Of a DNA stretch of 64,000 bases, positions 35,663 through 48,100 are shown one piece after another. Source of the DNA: Rhabditophanes sp. KR3021 (lineage: Eukaryota > Nematoda > Chromadorea > Rhabditida > Alloionematidae); contig CAUJLY010000006.1 in assembly GCA_963281155.1 (NCBI GenBank), positions 6,944,001 through 7,008,000 of the forward strand. Reading direction: 5' to 3'. Position numbers and translations under genes: made by a program. The notes beneath the pieces are model-generated. The model worked only from the letters and a program-made list of their open reading frames with translations. It was not told the DNA's origin and did not search any database. Positions within the stretch are counted from its first letter, which is position 1; every line of letters starts with the position of its first letter.

Positions 35663-38138
35663 TATAATTAAATGCTATTATAAATAAAAAACTACCGGTT
35701 GAGTTTTGTTAAATAACGACAATCAAATTTTCAATAATTTAAACAGATAAATATTTACTTCTTAAGTTAGAAATATTTAATGGTGTTCAGATTCATATTA
35801 GCGAGAAAATAGTATGTTAAAATATATACCTGTCTTTGCAAGGCATAATATTTTATTGCAAAGGATAAATGCACCATCATTCAGAGCAATAAAACGTATT
35901 GCATAAATGTCTTTAATTATGTTTAAGTAGAAAATCTATTAATATGGACAGTAGATGATAAGAAAGTTATATACTAATTATTTATATTTTACAAATATTT
36001 AATGAAACAATGCATGGTTTATATGGACAGAATAATAAAAGAGAACATTTTTTTGTTAATTAATAAATTAGAAAATATTAGAGTGAAAATCAATTAAACA
36101 GGAAAATAAAGACATTTTGTATAAGTAAATCCAACACATTATTATATACGATTCTTAATCACACTTCTCTGGCATGGCTCTATGGTATACGTATTCTAAT
36201 ACGCTTCCTCCCAATCGGCACTATTGAAAGTTATCATATTGTTCGAATAACAAATTAACTCTCATATTACACCTCCAAAAATATAAATCGCTTGATTAAG
36301 GAATGAATCATATAAAATAAAAATGCATTGCTAATGTTTTTTAACATTACTAATAACATTAAGCTGACAAAATTAGTTGCTCTCAAATTCGTGTGAAATC
36401 ATGTACAATTCTTAATTGTGACAGTTTAAAAATAGTATAGTTGCACAAAGTTTTTTTGTCCGTTCAGAATATAGTAGTTGATTCCACAAGTTTCCGTAAT
36501 AATAAAAAATTTATGAGATTACATTAAATTAAAAGTGTTTTGGCAGATCATGAGCAAATTTTAAATAACTTTATCAAATCAAAAAATGAATTGTAGCTAA
36601 TATTTTGATTCCCATCAAATTAAAAATAAGTATCAAACCAAATGTTAAACTTTATTCTTTCTTCAAATTAAGCATATATGTTGTATATTGGATGAACTCT
36701 CCTTAAACAAGTTAAAATAAGACACTCTTTAACGAGAAATTTTAAACTATTCATTATCACCAAAATGTCTCACGCTTTTTCATGACGTTACATAAAGTTG
36801 ATTTACACCTTTGTGAGACATATCTATTTAATTATGTCGGCACGAAGAGGTAATGTAGCAAAGCTATCAAAAGTAACCGTCATCACCGGTTCTCGAACTT
36901 TGACAACATAATTTACCTGACATCTTCATCACTTAATAATCAGATTTTGTCCAGTTAACAAGATCTATCGTCTTAGTTTTGCTCACATCTTTCCGCCATC
37001 ACAAAATCCTTTCTAACAATTTTTGTGGCAATCGTCATTTTCACGCCTTGATGACTGGTAATTATGGTTAAAAAGAGTTTCGTGGTTATGATATTATCAA
37101 GATGTGTATACCTTTGTTTTCGGCAATAACAAAAACTTGTGAATTAACACCCGGTAGTTGATGATAAAGAGGTGTGAATGAAAGATGAATAAATTGATAA
37201 TATTTATTATAATATTGTTACTGCTGATCATCTATTTTTTCTATAAAAGTTTCACCAAATAGTCGCCAGTTTCATAAGTTATATCAGGCCATCAAATACT
37301 CATATAATTTGATCCCAAAGGTTCATTTTTGGCAATTATCCTAATATTAAGATAGTAGGAGGTGTGAGAATAAACTTTTTTTGTCATACCCACTTAATTA
37401 ATAACTTTTGTAGATAATATAAACTGATAAAGTAAAACCAGCTCTCGTGATAATAGATTTTAAGTTACCAATTAAGATCCTCCTTTGCAATGAAATTTAT
37501 ACTTAGTATAAAGTAATCGTTTGATGGTATAAGTTTTATATTTTAGTATTTCAAATAAATTAACACCTACATTTTTGAGTTAGGACTTCATGAACGTATT
37601 GAACTTAATTAGGGTGTAGGCGTGAAAAATGTAGCTGCTACTGCTCAATTAATTTTATCACATCATCTAAAATCTTTAATCATAGAAAATTTATTTAACA
37701 CTCCTTGCATCCCAAATAACGATCAGAGTCATTTTTTGTTGCACAAGCTTCTCTTATTAATAAATACTTAATTTTTGTTCCGTATTATACAATTAAAATT
37801 CAATGCATTTATAATAATAACGATAAAACGTGTTACTAAGTGGCTACAGTACGGTAAATGTGTACATATCATTAATGATGATTATTTTATATCAAATGGG
37901 CTGTCATCATATAATTCAAATATTATACTTCTTATATTTGTTAGTTTATCATTTCGGAAAATGTTTTTTATTGTTTACAAAAACAAATTAATAAGACGCA
38001 AACTCAGTGCTAATAAAAATGCTTATATTATCTATTTTATTTAAATCGTAAATATTTATTGTTTGTATGTAAACTTAATTTAATATAACCACTTTTAGTT
38101 TATTATAGACCTTCCTAATACGTATTTTGTAAATTAGT
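35663..38138. other. Intergenic, upstream of the Pax3/7-type gene
   Basis: Mostly AT-rich. A less AT-rich island at about 36760-37090 has short minus-strand open stretches (VVKVREPVMTVTFDSFATLP; MTIATKIVRKDFVMAER) that could be upstream relics of the broken gene. It also holds a 9-bp inverted repeat ATGTCTCAC/GTGAGACAT about 40 bp apart (near 36765-36822). No intact gene is seen, and the frame at 37775-38044 is AT-driven. Confidence 0.45.
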
Positions 38139-39836
38139 ATGAGTATGATTGGAGACAAACAAATTAAGTTCACTAATATTATGGGCCAGGTATGTTGAAA
38201 TTTTCTATTCCTCTGAATTAATTCATCTCTAAGGGTCGCATAAATCAATTAGGTGGAATGTTCATAAATGGACGGCCATTGCCTCATCATATTAGAATAA
38301 AAATCATAGATTTAGCAAAGAATGGAATCAAACCTTGTCATATTTCAAGACAACTAAAAGTTTCACATGGTGCCGTTTCTAAGATTCTAAATAGATTTGC
38401 TGAAACAGGATCGGTTTCACCAGGCCAAGTAGGTGGAGCTTCACGGTTAAGGCTATCTATACAAGCAGTTGAAAAACAAATAGATCGAATTATGGATGAA
38501 AATCCACAATATGTACCAAACGATATTCGTAGATCTTTGATAGACTCTAATATATGCTCGCACGACAATGCTCCTACCATTTCCTCCATTAAAAGACTAT
38601 TTAAATCAAAAGAATTCCGTAAATCATCATCTGTTCCAGTAGAATCTGAAAATACAACATCACAGAAATTATCTTTTGGTATAGATCACATTCTATGTAA
38701 GTTTGCAAAAACATTTTTGTCCGAAGAGTTATTTACTCCATCTGTTGAATAAATTGATATCTTAATCAGTTTTGAGATAATTAATTTTGCATAACTAAAT
38801 GAACACTGTCAGAAATGACAAATCGCTCATAATCATCGTCGCAACAACTTAAAAAGTGAGAAACATTTTATTATACTCATTAAGGAGATACAAGAAATAG
38901 TTGGTGTTATGCAAGATATCATAAAAAAATTAATTGCGATATTATCGGAATAGCCCAATTGATTAATAATTGAACGGATTTTATGTTAGTAAATTAAGTA
39001 TATTACTCGGAAGGTACTAAAAATGTTAATTGATTTACAACATTTGAATAGTTTTTTCAAATTTCCCTTTTCGATTAATTTGAAATCACTTAGAGTTATT
39101 TGACAGCGTAATTACACTTGTCATAATATTATTTCTATGTGGTAAACATATCTTCCCTAACTGAATAAATATCGAAAATGTTCCGTCAATGCAATTTAAG
39201 TTAATATAAACGTATTTTTATAGCTAACGACACTATATCGTATATTAGTAGAAAGCGAACTTATGATGCTTCATCAACTCTGTTGGAGAAAAATATGAGT
39301 AGCAATAGTGAAATCAAAAGGAATCGAACTTCGTTTACACCACAACAACTTAAAATCTTGGAAAATTTATTCACTCTTAATACTTATCCAGATGGCGAAG
39401 AAAGAGAAAAAGTTTCAAAAATTACAAATTTGAGTGAAGAAAAAATCATGGTAATTTAAATCTTATTTTTTCAAATTAATTATTATTGTAGACATGGTTC
39501 AGCAACAGACGTGCCCGTTGTCGAAAAAATATTTCCATAAACACATCTGAGCACGAGTTCCTTGCTAATCCCTTACTTTCAAATAGCACCGACTATAGTC
39601 CATTGTCATCTTCATGCGGAATGCCATTAACAATGACATCGAATAATAATAATATATTTAAAACTAATTGCCCTGGAAACTATCTAACTACTATTACGAC
39701 AAATAATCATTTATCAAATGCCACCCTCGTGACGCCATACTTTAATTTTCCAACTACTAATGATCACCAAAAAATCCCAGAAATTTTGCCATTTATAAAT
39801 TTTGGTAAAAGCACTTTTACACCTGTCTCATTTTGA
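38139..39836 (+). CDS. pax-3: Pax3/7-type transcription factor (paired domain, octapeptide, homeodomain)
   Basis: Exons are 38139-38189, 38234-38696, 39224-39450 and 39492-39836, giving 361 residues with agreeing phases. The paired domain spans about 17-143: QGRINQLGGMFINGRPLP, HHIRIKIIDLAKNGIKPCHI, SRQLKVSHGAVSKIL and AETGSVSPGQVGG, then a RED half ending TISSIKRLFKSKEF. The NQLGG..INGRPLP..HIR start resembles Pax3/7. FGIDHIL (165-171) is an octapeptide/eh1-type corepressor motif directly before the second intron. The homeodomain (about 203-262) includes RNRTSFTPQQLKILENLF and TWFSNRRARCRK with Ser at position 50, typical of Pax homeodomains. If intron 2 were retained, translation would stop at 38752, giving a paired-domain-only product. 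Positions 47 (Thr) and 56 (Cys) of the homeodomain are unusual. Confidence 0.92.
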
Positions 39837-42130
39837 ATGTGATATATCTGCTGCTCCCTCAAATTATCTAAAACAAAATTGACACGTTTATTTAATGGGG
39901 CTCAAATAGTTGGCGAATAAGTTTTGATACCTTTCCCTTTTCGTTCTCTTTATATCAATTCATTCAAGCAAAGGAATTATTTAAAAATTTCCAATTTTTA
40001 TGAAAACCATATCAATCAAAAAATGCATACTTCAATGAATATCATATACTTATATTTACTTCTTATTCCAGATTCTTTTTTAATTTCATTCATGATGGAC
40101 TTTCATTATCTTGTCCCAAATCTCAGGTCAATTTAGAACCGAATAAATTACTTACAAATATAAATTTACTTATACTATTTTTACAAAAATACTAATCAAA
40201 ACGATATCGTTTGAAGTGGTAACAGATATGTCAAACAAACGTTTTATCTAATTAATTTGATATCATATGGTAATAAGTCGTTTAAAATCACTTGCATGCA
40301 GAAACCTATTTCATATGAAAGAAGCGACTACCATTAATACGATTAAAATTGCGCAGAAATATGTTTTGCTGTAACAAAATAACTAAACACTTTCCGAAAT
40401 TGTGCTTCAAGTTAATTAGTTAATTAACGCATGATTTGTAGTGTGAATATTTCCATTAAAACTTAAATAATACTATTTACCAACCAAAAAATCAAACGCT
40501 TTTGTACAAGTATATAGATACGAGACCACAAACGACTACCTATTACTCTTGGTAACTTGGGTGGTGTTCTGGTTTTAATTTGAAATGTGTATCACAATTG
40601 ACAAAATTTCTCACGTTCAAATTAGTGTATTGAAGAAAACCTTCTGCCTAGATTATTTTGATCGATGGTGTGGTATGGAATAGTTAGCATAATTTACCAT
40701 TAAATAAGGGGTGATATGGCAAAATGCTGTGATGTACCATTCATACACTCATACCTATATCAAATTAATCCAATTTTTCCAAACAGAAACATACTTTGAA
40801 TAAAGTTTACAGTACACAGTCCGGCATAAAGTTATCTTTTCACAAAACATTAATTATGATAATACTACTGAACAATCAATCATTACTGTAAACAATTAAT
40901 TACCCAATAATCAAAGAAATTCCTTTGTCGTTAATCATGTTCGCTGCTTGTAGTATAACACTCATTCTAAGGAGATAGAGGTAGATAACCTTCAAAGCTC
41001 ACAGTTAATAATATCACATAATATGTGGTTGATACTACTGACCTCTATTAAATTTTAACTTCGGTATAATAAAAAAGTGGTGGACTTGGAGATGCCTATC
41101 TTGTATTAATTAAATATCTTTTTATAAATGTAAGCGGTGACTTAATTGGCACGACATTTACAATTAAAAAGAACCCCATATATTTGTATTTACTCAAGTA
41201 TATAAATTTGAATCTATTAAATACTTCAAAAATATCAACTTAATTCTTATGATTGTCTCAAAAATTCAATTTAATTTTAATTAATACTTCAAAAATATGA
41301 TTTTAATTTGTAAAAAACAATTGTTTAAGAAATGACAGTTTCAAAAGCACCGTACATAAATAATTGCTTTTATCAGAATCAACTTTAAATTCAAAATGTT
41401 TATTTATTTTCACTATTTAAAAAAACCCAAGTTTTGATGAATAGCACAAATTATTATCTACATATCTTATTCTTTTATATCAAAAGATTTGAAAAAAACG
41501 TTCCAATTTTAGTGCCAACTAAGTCTCATTAAACAATCGTCTATATTAATGTTTCTATTCTTTGTCATATGAACCTTTTATGGTACAATAATCTTCCTCC
41601 TAAACAAAGAAAAAAGGCATTTCTATCGAAGATGGCCATTGATGTGGGCCTGTTTATTGTGATTCATAATAAAATTCATATCTTTTTTACATCATCATTA
41701 TCTTCAAAACGCTCAACAAAATATTTGACTCCATTTAAAATGAACAATTCGATGATGGCTGAAAAGAAGCAAAAAACGGACAATAGACTTCATAATAAAT
41801 AAAGGTTTTAAATGTGAGATAAATCATATTCATCATATCATGTTGAAGGCAATTTAATAATATAATATTTGTATGCCACAATTACCAATTGTATTTATTT
41901 TGTAGATATATTATAAAGAAATATATATACCAATCTTATGACAACACTTCTTCAAGATTTAACAAATATTTAAGTTACTTGTTTAGTTTATAATTTTCTA
42001 ATATTAAGAAATAGCTCATCCACTTGTGATATCGTAGATTTACCTTAAATAAGAGATAGGTTTATAAAATATATCAGTAGGTGATTAAAATATTCTATAC
42101 TAAAGCAACAATCTATTCTTATTCTTCTCA
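39837..42130. other. Intergenic between the Pax3/7-type and RFX genes
   Basis: AT-rich, presumably 3' UTR and RFX promoter. Frames at 39924-40136 and 41569-41802 have AT-driven composition and no splice support. Confidence 0.5.
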
Positions 42131-45100
42131 ATGCATTTTACAGCAAGTATGTATCCGTCCCAGCAAAATGTTGCAAATCACAACGGCTTCAACAACGAAT
42201 GTCATTTAAAAAACGCTCCATTGCAAACTAATCCTATTAAACGTAAGTTCATTTAATAAACTAACTACATATCCTCATAAAATTGAAAAAGTTCATATTT
42301 TATTGGGCTGAATTTTCGCATCCTCATAAGTATGTGAATTACCCACTAAAATAATCTTATGTCAAAAATAATATTAGTAAGTTCCTAAAGACTCAGTTTA
42401 ACTAAAACAACCAATTATTAAAAAATATATATTTCAATATTTCTGTTCCCTAATATCATAATAATTGCGAATCTATTTTTTGAATATGTACCTGAAAAAT
42501 ATCATTTAACAAAAACAAAAATATATTTATAAATTTCATTTAACGTTTGTTAGTTATGCCTTCTTTGTAATGATTGAAAAAATAACATCATTCTTTGAGG
42601 TGATGCGGGTAATTTTTATATATGCAAATGAAATTGTCTATTTCATTATCAAATAGATAACCTATTATAAAAATGCACTCTTTATAAAAAGCATTATAAA
42701 ATTAAATAATTTAAAAAATTATTCAAACAACTAGAAAATAAGCTATCAGCCGTATCATAAATAGCATCTACTAGTAAGAAAGAATCTTTATAAAATTGTG
42801 ATAATTATTAAAAATAAAGGATATTGTATATTTACACATAGAAGGTCTCTTTTCAAATTATCCTTATTTTGCCAATTTTCATCTCAATTAGTTTTAGCAT
42901 GTAAATTAAGTTGCTCAATTTTGTTTTACACTTTAAAACTCGTTCAACCTAAAGTTACCTTTAAACTATTCCATATTTTACAAATTTCATTAAGAATTAC
43001 ATCTTAAATAATACCAATTTCGATTGGCAAATATATTGCACCAAAAGCTTATTCCGTCTTAATTATTTCACTTGTTTTTTACGGCACATTTAGGTATGTG
43101 CACAATAATAATAAATCTATTTCTCCTAATTACAAATTATAATTATATTCTAACCTAAAGAATGTTTGTTTTTTCTAGCTAAATTTTAGTTTACGCTTCC
43201 ATATAAAACTTTATGTACTCTTTTATAGCGCCATATTTTCTGTTTAATAAAAAGTAATTTAAATCTTAAATTAAATTAACTATTCATTTTAACATATTTT
43301 TCACCAAAGACTTTCGATTGCCTAGTGTAGGAACAAAAATGTATAGAATTTCACATGAGGCTGTTGACAACACTCATTCAATACACTATTTTGACATACC
43401 TATATATTTTTAGTTGAAGCGAACTCTCATAATTCACTCAATTTCGCATCCTCGTCTACTGTATCAGCAGCATCAAGTTTTCTTTTTGATCATCAGAATT
43501 CTTTTTTTAACCACAACGATTCCCGCAATTTATTATTTAATCAATCACAAAACCATCCCTTATCTTGGAATACAGCAGATTCTCCAAATCAACCAATAAT
43601 TTCTCATCCTCTCTTCAATGACTATTCATCCTTTTTCTCAAACACAATGCCAGAAAATAGCTCTTCGACGTTACTAAATTTGAATGGCGCTCATTGCAAT
43701 GATTCTATCTTTAACATTCCAAATACATCAATTGATACTCAATTAACTGAAAATTATAACTCATGCAATTATTCAGACAGCGCCTCGAACTGTCTCTTTC
43801 AGTTTCAGCAACCATCACTACCGCATCAACACCAGCAACACCAACAGCCTCTCCAACAAAATTCTCGGTCTATCACACCTTTCCAACCTTCGTCGTATGT
43901 AGAATCATATCCAACTAATGCACATTCTGTATCAGGGTAAGTTATAATATATGGCACTAATATCTGTATTTACACGAAAAAATTAAAAAATATATAATAC
44001 TTTTATATTAGTTTTTTCAATATGGGAAAATATAAAAATCTTATATTACATCAAGAATAGATAATACGATAAACGTAAAAAATGGAATAACAAACCCAAA
44101 TCAAACTGTTAATAAAAAACTTTTATATACTCCATGCATAAAAGGCATCTTCTCATATGAAAGGTAATCACTATAAATGGTGATATCATTAATCACACCA
44201 TACATGTATTATATGACTTAGTAAGTGATTTACTTATAACCAAGACCTTCTATATCATAGTAAATGGTTACAATAATATGTTTAGAACTTTAAAAGTGTC
44301 AAAACATGATTTTTCGTTGTGATCAGGTGCATTAATTAGTCTCATTCAATTAATTTGTCACCATATAATTCATCTTCTTGTCACTATTTATACATAGATT
44401 AAATTCAATTGTCAATTTAACTTTGCGTATTTAAAAAATGTATATAGTCAGTAGGTATGGAAAAAGGTAAAGGATATACTGTTGTGGTATATGACCTAGT
44501 TAGAATCTTGAAATGCTAACCGAAAGGGAGTATATATTTTTACAATGTCGTCTACCCTTTAATGAGGTCTTTATTAAAAGCTGCTTCCATTAACAACAAT
44601 TTCCTGTAATCTAAGAATAAAGTATCTTTTATGAAACAATGTTGCCTGTATCTTTTTCTTTACAATTGGATCAAAGAAACAGGTTAAATAGGTTTGAGAC
44701 ATTCGCTTTTTGATTACAGATGTTGGCAGGTGGCATTAAATGGTGGTGATGGCAATTCACCATTAAACTATGCTAAGCTTCAATTCTAATTATAAGCGTC
44801 TTTGATAAATTGTGTATTACAGTTGACTAAAGTGACCGTTAACAATACATGCTACTATTTTGCTCTAACTAGTTAAAACTAACTAGAACGTAAACGGAAA
44901 GCCTTTTCCACATTATTAATAGCTTATTTCCAAGGTACAGAATATTAAAATTATCGTTAAAAATTTTAATAAGTAGCCTGTCCCTTGTAAGTGATACCTA
45001 ACTGTTATTTATGTGGTTTGTTGCAATTTAAGGTGGTAGTTAATGAGTAAATAATTATATTCGACCGGTAATGTGTATTTCGAAAAATAATTAGATAGAG

Positions 45101-48100
45101 AAAATATATTAAATCAAAAAGATACGAAGACTTATAACAAATTCAAGAAAACTTACAATTCCTTGGCAACGATTTATTAAATGTAGTTAAAAATATTATG
45201 ATTATGAATGAAAGTTTTCTTCAAATTAGTTAGATGTAGGATTCAACTGACAACACTTTCACCTTTTATTTGATGTAAAAGAAAAAAATTAGACCCGTCC
45301 TTGACTACGGCTTAAATTTACTCGGCAAATATCGTCCTCTATACGATCACCATGGTAATCAAATTTGATTTTCACGTAAACTCAGAAACCATAACAACCA
45401 GCCAAATATGAAGGGTTTTATTTTTCCACATTGTCACGAAATCGTTACTTTCATTTTAACGATTGTGGTCTAATTATATACCTTCTTTAGGTTTGAGATT
45501 GTATTTATTAGACCAACAGCTATTATAAATTATTACATACAAAAATTAATGATACGTATGTATACATGTGTTGGCTACCTATTCCAGAAATTTTCAATAT
45601 GTTTCGAAACATAGCTAAACAGCATCATTTGTTATATAACAAGCTTGTTCTACCTATTGTATTAAAAGTAGTTCACATTAAATTTACTTATTAGCAAATT
45701 AATAATTCAATGCTATTAGCCACTTTAGAGTTACTTTTACGGATGAAATAGTAAGTGCAATTAAAATAAAAACTTTATCATTGAAAAAGGTATTTTTCTG
45801 TTCTAATTACAATTGGAATTGTCTTGTTGAAAACATGCCCTTGGGTTAAATTTTAAAATAAAATTTGAACATCAGATATTACTTATACTTATCATTGGAA
45901 AACTACCATCATGAAACAGGAATCATATTTTTTACCTCAATTGATATAAATATAATACAATTTGGGTGGGGAAACATCTGCTTGACATATTACTTTGTCC
46001 CATTTGTTTATGTAATTTATTAGTTATTTACGAGGAGGTAAAATTATTTTGTGCTAAAAATTAGTTGATAAACACGGGTAGTCATGCAACAACTGTCACT
46101 GCTAATTCATAGTTCGTCAGATGTTTTGATTTCTCAATAATAAATAACTTCCAAAGAAAACAGTTTACTAAAAGATTTAGAATTTAATATGAAAGTTTAT
46201 TTTAATACGCTGGCAAGGGAAGTGTTATGTGGTCATAAAAATTAATCATTGCTTTTCCAATGATGATGCCAGGTTTTAATAAAAGAAACTTCTGATGTAA
46301 TATTAATATGCATGTAAAACGTAGCAAAGATAAGCAGAAATAAATGATATCGTAATAAAAGAACCAAGTTAATGAAATTGTCGATGTACACCAATATACT
46401 TTAACACTGTACTTCAATTTGTATATGGCGTCAAGTTTTTTGCCGTAATAGTCTAACTTTTTCCCATTTTATCCTTTTTATTGCATTTTTTAAATTTATA
46501 GCGATATTATTTCAATTACCACTTCAGAATCAAATTATATTCATTTAATGTACCTATAATTAAAAAATCTCAGACATGCCACTTTATTTGATGAACTAAG
46601 TTAAAAAGATCTTTAGTTTTATAAAAATGTGTGCTAAGTTAGCCTATGTATGAAAGTTAGTTCACGAAGTATTTAATTACCTTAATCTAAATTCCGTTTA
46701 CTCGTACTTTTCGTAATTATTATTAGAAGTTTAATAAAATAGTAGTTGCAAAACTATTTAACTATTTATGGCCTGCATAAAATAATTTTAGAACGCTTAT
46801 AGATTATTAATTTGTAATCTACTCGGATAATTATTAACTTAGAATTACATACATGAACGTCATTTTTTACAGCACCCAACATACGATTTTTTATACAAAT
46901 TTCCACTTCTATCTAATTAAATCTTACTGTATTGTTTGAAGTTATAGCAAATTTGTTGTTTATTTTCAATACTCGGTTCTTAATAAGATACAATTTTGAA
47001 AGCTATAACTACATTTTATAATCAGAAAGTACTTCTGATAAGAAAAACAGTTACTACTTTGCTATAAGCATAGGTGGGAAAATATGCTAAATTTATTGTT
47101 CAAGTACAAAATAAGCAGAAGATCACTTTAAAAATATTAAAATATAAGGTATACAACTACAAGATAAAAATTGAAAAAAATAAGAGAAACTTTATGTGAA
47201 CATGGCTTATTATTATAGTGGTGGACCATACATATACACAGGACCCGATCCGTACCAACCATACTACCAGGTAATTATTTATCTATTGTTTCGTGATGGT
47301 AATTGTGCCTAAAGTATATAATATTCTACAAAAAACACAACAAAAGAACTATTAACACAAAATGATGACGACATTCTCTACCTCTAATAATACACTTTAA
47401 TAAAATTACATGAAAATACTTCCTTTTGTTATTGGAAAGCCCATTCAGCATCATCAACAATTAAGCCAAAAACCTAATATCCTGTCTATAATACCCTTCT
47501 TCTATCGTCATCAGTCACCTCGTACAAAATAAAAGAACCAAAACAACGATAAATTAAGCAACCATAAACATTTCTTACATTTTATTCTCGATTTCGACAT
47601 GTTTACCTTCAAAAATGGCTTTTTATAGATATCAATCCATAATATTAAGATTTATATACTCTCGAAGGCCGTAATATACATTGTGTCTTTTTCTTTCCTT
47701 TTATTCTTTCATCAAAAAACTCCGTATATTCTTGTTGAATAAGAGAGTCACCTTTTTTGATAATAGTCCAATACATACGGTTTACAGCCATCAAATATAT
47801 GACTAAAAAATAATTTTTGGCCGCGCCCCATGACGACTAGTTTAAGATATGGCACATGTTCGAATATAAATGAATATATGTACTTGACAGATACGATGTC
47901 GCCAGTCGCTGCATTATATTGCTTTCTGGTCATGTTGTCTTTTAATTTTAGTTAGGGACAAATTCATTTATCACACATTCAAAATAAATATTTGTAAACG
48001 TGCATCTTTTTTAATTAAAATATTTGACTTGATTTTTAATTTTTGAACTATTTAATTCCTTAAAATCATCTCCGAGTTTTGAAGATCATAATATTAATCA

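Noticed and set aside
37775..38044. 89-residue plus-strand frame upstream of the Pax3/7-type gene
   Set aside because: Ile/Lys/Asn composition expected from AT-rich DNA; no motif and no splice into the Pax gene.
39924..40136. 70-residue frame after the Pax3/7-type gene
   Set aside because: Probably 3' UTR; aromatic/Ile-rich from AT composition, no domain.
41569..41802. 77-residue plus-strand frame upstream of the RFX gene
   Set aside because: Composition and lack of motifs suggest chance; it does not join the RFX first exon in phase.
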